Below, in pieces: positions 45,343-57,400 of a DNA stretch of 60,000 nt. Numbering within the stretch: the stretch's first letter is position 1; every line of letters begins with the position of its first letter. A model generated the notes under the pieces. It was given only the letters and a program-made list of their open reading frames with translations, ran no database searches and was not told the origin of the DNA. The translations under genes and the position numbers were made by a program. Source of the DNA: Membranipora membranacea (Eukaryota > Bryozoa > Gymnolaemata > Cheilostomatida > Membraniporidae); assembly GCA_914767715.1 (NCBI GenBank), contig OU612074.1, positions 21,688,062 through 21,748,061 of the forward strand, written 5' to 3'.

Positions 45343-46671
45343 TATTGTGTCATCAATGGGCTGACAATTATCCACGATATCCTACTTCTAGCTTCAGGCG
45401 ACCGATATGTACGCATATTATTGTAAGTTCCCCAAACTCAACTATTTCACAAACTTTTCTAAGAAATGTTACCTATCTAATACTATCCCTACTTTAAACT
45501 TTTAGTACTGTACCTGCTACTGTATAACTGAAGATGTAGTTATACAGACAGACAAACCATATAATATTTACCTGCGGGTGTCTAACGTCTGAGATCAGCT
45601 GAATACCCAGTCTTCTGTTGCTCATCTCTCATAAAATTGTTTTTATTATCCCATGTAGGCTGTGTTGTTGAGCTTCCAAATACAAATAGAATTGTTTGAT
45701 GTATGATGGTGAGAAAATACTTCAACATCCCAGGGCCTCTTTCTCTCTTGTTTTACAGACCTGTTATAATACACATGCTGTGTAAGCCGGTGTTTTGTAT
45801 CCTCTTGTCACAGATCTACCGGACTAGAGGCAGTAACATCGCAGCTGAGTATGACAACTTGATCGGTAAAGTGTTAATTACCATTTAGTGAATGTTTTCA
45901 GTTAGGGAATTCAATTCAATAAAATCATCTCAGTGTTACTCTTCAACACTAGCAGGATAAGTACAGAGTAGGGCCCTGATTGTGCCACCAAACCTCAACG
46001 TTAACATTGGTGGTCCTTATAGAAAGGACTCCATTGACGCCTTACCCAAAAGTGTGTTTGAGGGTGTCCGACCGAGCAAATAATATAATCTTACTAGAAC
46101 CTCTGCCCTGCGTTGCATAAGTTTTTGTTCGAGCCTAGAGATTGAGAAATCTGGCTTCTCATATATTTGTTTTAGCGTAAAGGGAAAACAAATCAAAATT
46201 AACATGTTGGAAATTAAGCTAAGGCCTATATGTATATTCCAGGGAGTGGCCGTGGTGCAATGGGTAGGGCATGGGTCTCTCAAATGATAGGTCCTTGTGT
46301 TCAATTCCTGGCAGGTCCCGATGGTGTCAGGAAGGGCATCTGACCTCAGATGTCCATGTGCCACATTAGGATACAATCCGTAACAAAAAACCAAACACAT
46401 CAAGGTTTCTCACACTGTATCACAGGGTATCGAGATTATAAACGGATATGAGTATTATATATGTATGTTTTTTCCCCATTTGATGTACAAAGTAAACATG
46501 ATAAATTTTTTTCTTACAGGCACCGTCCGTGCTCAGACTAGTAGTGAATACGAGAGTATCGATGAGACTCAGAGATTGATTGGATCTACCGATGACATCA
46601 CAGAGACAGATGGACTCAGCAATCTGTCTAACAGCGCCCCATCACATGACGTGTTCAGCTCAACCATTTAG
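45343..46671 (+). CDS. AGTRAP: AGTRAP-like membrane protein, C-terminal three exons
   Basis: Exons 45343-45422, 45759-45865 and 46520-46671 join in phases 2 and 1, giving 112 residues. They read YCVINGLTIIHDILLLASGD (a membrane span like GGLLATIFLDIVHIS of AGTRAP), then PVIIHMLCKPVFCILLSQ (like LLLKPLSCCFVYHMY), then IYRTRG (MYRERG), then a polar tail with SEYESID (SAYQTID in AGTRAP). The order and spacing match the second half of angiotensin II type-1 receptor-associated protein (159 residues in human), a small three-span protein that binds the receptor tail and promotes its internalisation. The N-terminal spans are not found in the sequence. A SINE is in the last intron. An ancestral role independent of angiotensin is likely in an invertebrate. 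Confidence 0.7.
46238..46395 (+). mobile_element. tRNA-derived SINE with RTE-like tail
   Basis: A-box GTGGTGCAATGGGTAGGGC (about 46254), B-box GTGTTCAATTCC (about 46299), then GTCAGGAAGGGCATCTGAC, a motif commonly seen in 3' tails of RTE-type LINEs and SINEs that use them, ending in an A-rich stretch AACAAAAAACC. It lies in the last intron of the AGTRAP-like gene. Confidence 0.65.
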
Positions 46672-48445
46672 ATCTGCGCTTCAGCTTAGCTTACAAGTCC
46701 GATTCCCCTAGCAGTGGTTTTTTTACTGTGATATCATGATCATGTTTATTTGAATCTCTGGGTTCAAACTCTAACGATTGAAAGCCATAATATTTTTCTA
46801 ACAATTTTTTACAAATTTATTTACATTTTATGCATTCCGTAAACTATACTAGGTACAGGACTATCGAAATGCGTCCAACTAATCTGTGATATCTTATATC
46901 CAATCATGTAACAATTCCATAATAATGTGAGGTAGCAGTTTATATCACTAGGTAAAACACGTGTAATAATCGTTTATAAGAAGTATCTAAACTGTAATGT
47001 CATCTGCAGCATGTCTAAACTAGAATGATGGTTTTTCCTGAATCTTTGTTTTTCTTGCCACTAAACTACCTATTATTTATCATATCAGAGTTTTACTTCA
47101 CATGAAAAATTTCAACATGTAATAAATTTGATGCTTTATTCACCCATTTACGTATCATGTCCGAGAATTTGTAATTCAATAATTTAAAAAAGTTGACAAA
47201 ATGTTCAAAAACTGATACAGCAAACAAAAAATAACACTCCACATTTATTTCACGTATACACTCACATCGTAAATTCTATATACATTGAACATCACAACTA
47301 CAACTACAAAATCTCAAAAAAAAACAAATATTGACTCAGCAGTGACCTATTGTGTGAATAAGTCGTTTGCTTCATCATTGGTAAGGCATGCTCATAAATG
47401 CACCAGTAAATTCTCTCCTCATACAGTTTTTCTAAATGAGTTTATTTACAATAGAGACGATAACTCTGTTGAAATGCATTGTTTTGTAGACCAATCATCT
47501 GTCAGCGTTGAGAGCAGTCTCCAGTACAGGAGAGTAGAAATCATTGTAGTTTACTCTGCAAAACAAAATACCAAAAGGCACGGTTATATAATATAGTCAC
47601 AATATGGACACTGTGACATGCTAATGAGTATCTCACAATGCTTTATTAGTCTGGAATACTAACTGAGATGGGGTCAATAAAGACAAGTGAGCCCTATCTG
47701 TCACATCATTCATAATTTTATCAGACAGGTACAATATATATATAGTGCATTTAACGCATTGTGCAGGTATAACAGATGTTTTATTCTCAATTTTTTTCAC
47801 AATTTATGGCCTCTCGTTTTCACTGTCTACACATCCTCAAACTGTGGCATTGCATAATTGTCCTCAATTACTGCAACAAATTAAATGGGATACTTATACA
47901 CCCCCCCCCCCCCCCAACCCCCTCTACGTTTATACCATCCAAGTCAGAGAAATGTCGATGAGATATTTATCGAGCGAAATTGTTCCAAGCTTAGTTGGTC
48001 GTCCATCCTCACAAGCTAAGTTAGATGGTCAAAAGACCAGACAAAATTACATTAGCAAGAATAATGACATAGCCATAGGTCGCTCTAACTTGTATGTGAT
48101 AGTCAGTCGCTACACTAGAACTAAATTAAATGGCCAATTCTGTCAAGCTCTGCTGGACTTAAGGAGGCAAGAAAACTGTACCATCCTATGAAATCACAAA
48201 GCTAATGGAGACAAGCCCAAGCCATATTATACATGTACATGTATGTGTGTACGTAATGTATTCTGTCTCTGCCACATGTGGTTAAGAAATAAACTTATAA
48301 GGTTCGTACTAGTTCTCTAAAAATTGATGCACATTATAAAATTTATCCTCTAAAGAAGACTGAATTTAAAAACTACACAGTAGCTCTACTCTACCGTTAA
48401 TGTTGCAGTAGCGCCCTGATGGCAGAGAATCTAATTCACATGGGT
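46672..48445. other. 3' flanks of convergent AGTRAP-like and TUBGCP2 genes
   Basis: AT-rich, no conserved exon recognised. AATAAA near 47120 (plus) could end the AGTRAP-like transcript. C run at 47901-47915. An open frame at 47745-48191 has no recognisable features. Confidence 0.4.
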
Positions 48446-51400
48446 CTACACACTATCATACCTGTAGAGTATATGGAGTAGTTTAGTCTCAGCGTTAAGC
48501 TCAGATATAGCTGTCAGTAGCTGTACCAGGGTCTCAGTAAAGTTCTTATCAAAGTTAGATATGGTCTTATAGAAGCTGTCGTCTAGAGCTAGATCTGATA
48601 CGTGCTGAGCTACCATCTATAGAATATATAATACAGATAATCTACACAGGGTCTGAAGTGTCTTACAGTTAAAATGAGCTATGCTTTTTAAATCAAATTA
48701 TCAGATCATCCCTAATTTAGTCTTTCAATTTGATTAATTTGTTCTCAGAATACTGTTCCAACAATATTTGAGCGAATTAGGAACACTAGCAGGTCTTGCT
48801 TATTCAGCTAGGAGCGATAATGTAAAGAGTTTCAACTATAATGGTTCAAGCTAAGCATTGAATTTCTTATTAAGGGGAGTAGTTGTAGTTATGATGATCA
48901 ATCAAGTGTTGACCAATTTGGAGAGAGACCTTGAGTGCTTTTTTCTGCTCTAAGTTATAGTGGGACTGACAGAGAGAGAGACAGACAGACGTACCTGTTG
49001 AGTTATCTTCTTCTGTTGAGCTCCTCCTCTAGTAGGGGCCTGTAGACTGCTAGTCAGAGTAACACTGGATGTACTCTGATCTACGTCCGCTGAGTGATAA
49101 GTTCTCTGTAACAATATACACTGATTAACTATATAAGTAACTATCTGCAACCGAATACTGCTGTTAGATATCTAAGGTTTATCTGGGGGTACAAATCTCG
49201 CTACTGAGTAGAAGAGAAGTTGCTTGGGGCTCTACCACTGAACATTACCATCAAGATCTGATAAAATGGCCAGGTCAGCATTTTATATGGTCAGTTAGAT
49301 GCTGACTAAATTCTTCAAACAAAACTAGGATGCTTATTCTAATTCTAATTGCAATCTCAGGTCAGAACCGCAAACAAGTAGACCATGATGACAGCGTCTT
49401 GATATTTAATTGTACTATAGCAACTACATGTGGATTTTAATTAAGTTTTTTACATAATCAGATAAGGTGATAAACACTACTGGTCGACACATCCTAGTCA
49501 ACTAACTAAGGAACGTGTAAGGACCTTGCACAATATAACGCATTGCTAATCTGATTCAGAGTAGGATTATGCTGCATTTAACCACAGAATAGCAACAAGG
49601 AAACACTAACCTGCATGAAGTTACAATATAGAATACAGACAGACTGTAGTTTAGAGAGAGTCTTCAGTAGTTCAGGGTTAGTCAGCATACAATCCCTCAG
49701 ACAAGTATTCAGCATATTCATGTGTAGATTCAGCACATCATCCACATTGGATACCTGTCAGTACAAAGGGCACCTGTACAACATTGTCATATGAGATACC
49801 TGTCAGCACAAAGGGCACATGTACAACATTGTCATCTGAGAGATACCTGTTAGTACAAAGGGCACCTGTAAGACATTGCCATCTGAGAGATGTACTACAT
49901 TCAATCAAGGAGTTAACTCATCTCATTCATGATGTATTTTTTTTAATACATTGTTAAACAATATTTTATTATTGTATGTAGTTTTGCAACAAATATTCAT
50001 CATTTTGGTATTCTATGAGCTGAACCTACTCCTTTTTGTGTTGGTCAGTTATATGCACTATGACACTCCTTATATTAAGGTTTCTAACATGAGCTCCAGT
50101 ACCGGCCTGGGACCCAGAGTTATCGATGACACATGTTTGGGTTCTGTGATAGCTTTTGATGAGTTGTCAATTTAATCTTGACTTACTGATATGGTTTAGT
50201 ATCCTCAAACAAAACACTGTTTTATGTCGCAATCCAGGCTAATAAGATGCTCCTATTACAAAAAGGCCACATTACTTGTAACGGACCATGATTCAGCTAG
50301 TGACAACTATTTCAATAATGATGAGCAAGGCTGTCTCTAATTATACTAGGGCTTCCCAACATAAACAATGTGGCCAACACGCTGATGTGATCACCTTCTA
50401 TGAATAGTATTATCCAAACATTTTATACTTTAATCAAACCGTTTTATTGTTACTATTTGACAGCAATGTGGTATTTAATCAGTCTATCCCATCACAGAAT
50501 AAGTGGGTATAGGCGCCACGGAACCCAGTTTTAATAAACAACCTCATGGTTATTCATCATGTTTTTCATCTTCTAGATTAGTTTCAGAATAGAGCCCGAC
50601 GAGGCAAGCAGCAACATTTCAGGCTGCTTTTCTTTCACATTTTAATCTGAGACCCTCGACAAAGTGCCATAAATATAATATTTCCTTGTAATAATTACAT
50701 AACTATTCAAGGATTAACTATCTAAAAGACACAATCTACATATTATAACAAATCCTGGAAAAGGCATAATAAGGTAACTAATTTTTCTATTATAGTTTGC
50801 TGTTGCTTCCGTTCTGATCCCATTTATTGATCAGGCGATTACCACAAAAATGTAGCTGTTTTAATGTACTATAACTTACTATGTTTTTAAGCATTGTCTA
50901 CACATCATGTAATTGCTCGTTAAAATGTTTTACCTTTCAATCATATAGCCTGTATTTTATAATTGTGATTTACAGTTTCACGGTGTTAGAAGTGGTATCA
51001 AATAATAAACTACAGTCCACAGTCAAACATCAGTCATTCTTAAGTATTTTCCGAGAGGCGTTACATTACTTGTATTCCATGGTACCGTTACAGAATCTGA
51101 GGAAATTACTTGTCCTGTGTATTATCCATTATGCAGTCAAAAGTATGCAGATAAAAGAAAACTACTGTATGGTATAGCTCTATACAGGAGGATGCTGTCA
51201 TCAACCACTGCAGCTTCGGCCTTGCAGCGCTATACTTCACGCTGGGTTAAAGCTGTCAGATGTTACAAAGTGGTACTAATGACTTGGAACCCTAGTCGTC
51301 ACGTTAAAAACCTCTTCCTACAAGAACCTCGGTGCAGTCATCGTCTACATAGACAGACAGCAACATTATGTATTATCTAGATGCCATTTTAGCACCTGTT

Positions 51401-54400
51401 TTTGTACACTGTACATATTATAAAATATCACTAACTCACATGTTTGAGAGCTGTCTCAAACTCTGTCCAGTATGAGTCGATCACTTCTATCATCATGTAA
51501 TACTGTAAATGCTGTATAAAGTTTAACATCTTATGTCTGAGTAGGAAAGCGCTGCTGAACTGATGCATCTGTTGAGCTGTGTAGCCTTTAGCTGTACTGT
51601 TGTTGACCCACACACTGTAATATAAAACGCGTAAGAGATACTAGGTGGTGGGCTAGTGATACATAACTCACTAACTTAACTTACTTACTTAAAATTCTAA
51701 CTTAACTTACTAACCTACCTTACTCACTTAACTTGCTTTCTTAACGACTTCACTTACTAACTTCACTTACACACTTACAAATCTTACTAACATCACTTTC
51801 ATATCTTACTGACTCAACTGACTCAACTGACTTACTTTTAAAATTGTAACTAAACTGGCAGAACCGCCGATTGATGACTATGTGAGTGGGTATTACATTT
51901 ATCACTAGGTAGTTTCTTATTCACAGTGTCATCACAAATTTTCATCACATTAGTTTCGACCATTCAGTCGCTACTTCATATCAAAGTCGTAATAGGTAAG
52001 GTGGTATGGTGGTAGTAGTTCCATAACGGTACTTCATTACAAGCAACCGAGATAAGGCATAATTGGCATGTCAGCAACCTCTCCTACTCAGGCAAACTTG
52101 TGCTCATTGAATTCTGTATAGCATTAACGTGGTATATCGCCTTTTCAGTTTCTCAGGAACGACTTGCCCAATCTCAAAAATTTCTTCACTGACACTTTGA
52201 TAGTTGTCTGATGTTTAAAATCCCAAAAGATTTTAAGCCGCATGTTTCTAACTTGATTAATTGTACATTAACTAAAATATATTGAAAACATATAGGCAGC
52301 AATGGGCAAAATGATGCAGTAAATTACGTCATGCAAGAGAGTGCTGAAAATCTATGCAGTATTACATGCAAAGCATCTTGTGTACAACAATGGATCACCT
52401 TTTTTGGGTGATTGTTTAGCATTGAAAGAGAAAAGTTTATGCTCCTAACTTCTCTACTATTGAATTTATCATCAAGTTCAGCAGTAATTTTCAGCAATAT
52501 TTTCACATTTAGAAAATTTAGAGCACTATCGGGTAAAAATTGTGTATAGTGTTAGAAAGTGTCCTCCCTTCTCATCTATGAGCTATGAGGTATCCATGGG
52601 GCCTAGTGCTAGTGCTGTGCCAACCTAATAAGCTTCCACTTCGAGAGACTTTGAATTACTAGTATTTTTCGCATAAGTTCAGAATAAATATAGTTCCATT
52701 GTCAGGAGACTTTTTACAATAGTTGATAACTTCATTTATTAATTTATCAAATTCTCTCAAGTGGATAGAAGTGATAGTTTATTGGGCTGGTACAAAAGAC
52801 AACCACTGTTCATATCAAAGTAATCTCATAGCAATGGATATTAGATAACTTACGCATTGAGAAGCCTTTCCACATGTTTCATATAAAACAAATGTCTGAA
52901 GAGCATCTGATATCTGAATATAACTTTCTTATTGAAGACGAGAGAGAGCGGCCATTGTACCGTACAGTTAAACGAGAACGCCTCCAATCCAGATAAGTTA
53001 AGGTCTGTCGGGTTAACCTGCTTCACATCTGGGTAAAAAAAAACCAATAAAATAAAGTCAGTAAAACTCGGGAGACAAAAATAAAGTCAGTAAAACTCGG
53101 GAGACAAAATTAACAATGGATGAAATCATAGAGTATTTAATAACTCTATGATGGGAATATTTTACTCTATTTTAGCGTTTTAACTTCATATAAGTGTCTG
53201 GGTCTAATTATAATAATAATAAATATCAGTATGGTATGTTTGCCAAGTCACATGTGCATCATCAATGTTTGATATCTTTATGCCATAATTTGCAGCAATC
53301 TAAACACAGCGACCACATGCTGGCAACTGCCAAAGCTAGAACCCAGTACTATTTTATAATCATAGAGATGATAGCCATATTGAAGAAAAGGTATGAACGC
53401 TTGTACAATGAGAAAGGCTTCTATCGATTGTTTGGCCGTCGCAATGGATAAATACTACTCAGGTCAGGAGTCATACTCAATTCCCGGCTCCAGTAGATAA
53501 ACCATAAGATTTTGAGGCACATGACTACAAAGAGGTTAATAACATATGTAAGTTTTATATATTACTCACATCTACTGATGATATATAACAACCATACCTT
53601 GTTCATAGTTAGATTCTAATGAGAGAATAGTCAGTAACTGAGTTATCAGATCATGTCCCAATAGAGATACTCTGAAATTGTATAATATAGCTTAGGATCA
53701 CTAGTATAGCCAAGGTTCTCTCAGGCAACGCCTACTCTCAACTTTATTTTTCACACTTTTAAACTATTCCAAGTCTTCTTGATTTGGAGTTGTCTTCCCA
53801 TACATTCAGCTGGAAAGTATTGCCGAAACTTCACTGGCCCAATCAAAGCCAATTTGTAATAGAAAATTTACAAAACCATTAACCAATTGCGTCTTGCTGA
53901 GAAAAAGAAGACTTGTCAGAGGTTTTGACCCCGAACCGATCACTTCTTGATTGAACTGTATATCTATCAAACCATTTTAGATTTCATGTGTCTAATTAAA
54001 AACAAAAAGAGTGAGACATTTCAGGGGATACTCAAGTACAAACTGCTGAGCCCATACCCGATAAAAACAGACTGTAAGTCTGGTATACTCAGACCACTAA
54101 GCCCTTACCTGATATCATCTTTATATAGATCACAGTTAGCGGTACTGGTCCTGATAGATAGCTCCAGTAAGGATTCTAACTTCTGCTCGGATATTTTAGA
54201 GATTGGTTTCTTCAGCTCTTGGTCAGTCATATCCATAAACTGTACGATAAAATCTCCCTGGTCGAGCAGGAAAAATCTCTTAAAAGACCTAAATGAAGAA
54301 TTAAAAGAATTTTCGATATATTAGTTTCATTGAACAACTGCGCACTCATAATGCCACCCTAAGCTTACGGTTTGTAAATTACCTGAATCTCTGCATGAGT

Positions 54401-57400
54401 TGATATCTATCATTGAAGAGGTCAAGTAGTAACTGGCTGGCATAGTTATAAGCTGATACTATATAATCTCTATAGTCTGTGTCCTGTATACTGTAGGTAA
54501 TCTCACGAGCATTAGGACATCTCACTGATTCACCTGTCACCACAACAACAAACAAGGCCAATTATAATACATCCAACTTTGAAATGAATTCAATTTCTTT
54601 TTTATTCCCAGAACCATTTTAACATCTTATATTTGTGGAGCATTGTTTCATACCAGGAAGGAGTGTTGCATCAAATTTGAATTCTTTTTTTTTACAAATT
54701 TTATTCACCATTATCAGGATTTTATGCCAATTATTACTTAATAAGATTCACATCTATTATATCTAGTCATGAAATCATATAGATTCGGTGCATATCTTCG
54801 TCACGCTGACACGTGATACAAGTTTATGTCGCTGATTAAATCCACTAAACCACCAGGAACAATGTGACCTTCAATTTATTAAGAAATTAAAATCTTTATG
54901 AGGAGTTGCCCTCTCCTTGATGTAGTGTAGACAACTGTTGTTTTGTAATTCTGCATGCAGTAAGTTTTACCCAAAACTCCCTGATGCAAGTAACAGTGTA
55001 TTATATTTCCAGTTAATATCCATCGTAACATTGCTTACTGCTACACTGAGTTAGAAATATTCATCCAACCCTTTCAGCACATTAGCAGAATGTTCACAAG
55101 TTCATTGTGTGGACCAATCCCTTAAACTTTATTCGAAGAATTGTTTTACGTAACAGCCCTGAAGTCATTTGTGCATATAACATCTGTATATTTACATCAT
55201 AGTAGTAACTAACTTCCTGTCATAATACTTAATCTAAAGCAGACAAATGCTTAGCCTGTCTTGACAAGCTTTGTTGGCGGTTGGGAACCCCCCCCCCCCC
55301 ACCCCACCAACAAAGCTTGCCAGGAGAGGATAACACATGCTATAGTTTGCTTACCACATAAGGAGACTACATTGAGATATTTGCCAGTAGCTAATATCTG
55401 TTCAGAGTACATTTCAAGGTAAACAGGTATTCGCTCTCTGCATAATGTATATCTGGAACAAAGAAAACAACATCTCAATAAAGGCAAAGGAGATGCAAGC
55501 GAATGTAATTAAATCTACCTCCCAAGTCTTGATTCATAATCTTCGGGAGAAAGCTGACATGTAAAAATTCGGAGACACACGAGAGATTAAGCCAATCTAC
55601 ATAACCCATACAAACCTTACTGATTCAATAAAATGGGATGATTATAATGTACCCGGTGTCAACAAGTGGGAAAATATACTATGCTGTGTCTCTATTTAGT
55701 GGGCACCAATATTCAAAACAGACATTTCATGCCTATTCTATATACATTGCTGCCTGTGAGGTTATGGTGGCTTGTATTAGCTGTTCGAGCAATCTTCTGT
55801 GTGCAAAAGCCATCACATCATAGACCACTACCCTAGGTTTGTTGTTACTGGTGGTCTGTTATATTGGGCATTGCCTCGTAACAAATAATGATATATAATC
55901 AGTGGACTAAGTCTTTCTTTGTGGGTACACTACTCTTTGGGTCAACAGATACCCATCAGGCTTCGGGAGGGAATTTTGCAATATCTATATCAAATTATGC
56001 AAATATATAAATATATGTTGAGCATAAATCTTTGGCAGAAATATATATGTCTGATAGTATTAATGATAATAATAATATATAATAAAAATAATGATAATGA
56101 TAATATGATTGATATCTGGTCAAAAAGAGACATTTTTATACAGTTTTATGGCACGGAATCCCGTGGGAACTGTTGCCTTGTAGCTCCTCCTCTCTGTATA
56201 TCTCTGTGGGTACTCAGTTCCCGCTCACTTCTAATACTGTATATAATGTATATAATGTATGTAATGTATGACTATATAATGTATGACTATATAATGTATG
56301 ACTATATAATGTATGACTATATAATGTATGACTATATAATGTATGACTATATAATGTATGACTATATAATGTATGACTATATAATGTATGACTATATAAT
56401 GTATGACTATATAATGTATGACTATATAATGTATGACTATGTAATGTATGACTATATAATGTATGACTATATAATGTATGACTATATAATGTATGACTAT
56501 ATAATGTATGACTATATAATGTATGACTATATAATGTATGACTATATAATGTATGACTATATAATGTATGACTATATAATGTATGACTATATAATGTATG
56601 ACTATATAATGTATGACTATATAATGTATGACTATATAATGTATGACTATATAATGTATGACTATGTAATGTATGACTATGTAATGTATGACTATGTAAT
56701 GTATGACTATGTAATGTATGACTATATAATGTATGACTATGTAATGTATGACTATATAATGTATGACTATATAATGTATGACTATATAATGTATGACTAT
56801 ATAATGTATGACTATATAATGTATGACTATATAATGTATGACGATATAATGTATGACGATATAATGTATGTATATATATGTATGGTATATAATGTATACC
56901 TTTTCTCCCAGTAAGTATCGTTGTATTGCTCTATCAGTCTTTCCTTTGTGACTGAAGCGTCCTCGGAGACCATAAACTCTGCGTAAGGGTCCTGGATAGT
57001 ACCTGAACAGAATAACAAAACAGTCATAACGTCTCACATTCATCAGGGGTATGCTAACATACCAGCCTCTCACACAAAGAGAAGGAGACAACTTCTAATT
57101 GAGGCACTAAATGAATCTGTAACTAGTCATGTTATGTTGAATTCCACTACATTCATCCTCAGTGGAAGATCATCCTCATTGTATAAAGGAAAATGTCAGA
57201 GATGTAGCCAATCTGTGTGACGACCGCCAAAAATTTGTGAGGTCACAGCCCATGGGACCAGCAGAGTATCAGTGAATAAGTCAATCATTGGGAAGGTTTT
57301 ACTTAATTCCAGGAGGATCTGTGCATACATTCATGAAATCTAAAACTTGGCCCAAGGTTTCACAATTCCCTTGGAATAGACTGATGGGTCAAAACTTGAC

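Noticed and set aside
45850-46570. YDNL and YESI 11 residues apart, fitting an ITAM pattern across an intron
   Set aside because: The protein matches AGTRAP, whose tail has YQTID at the YESID position; the ITAM fit is probably coincidental.
55919-57091. Long open frames of repeated YDYIM (plus) and HYIVI (minus)
   Set aside because: They are translations of the 15-bp satellite; the period is a multiple of three so every frame stays open. The real coding in this stretch is the minus-strand TUBGCP2 exon at 57002-56900.
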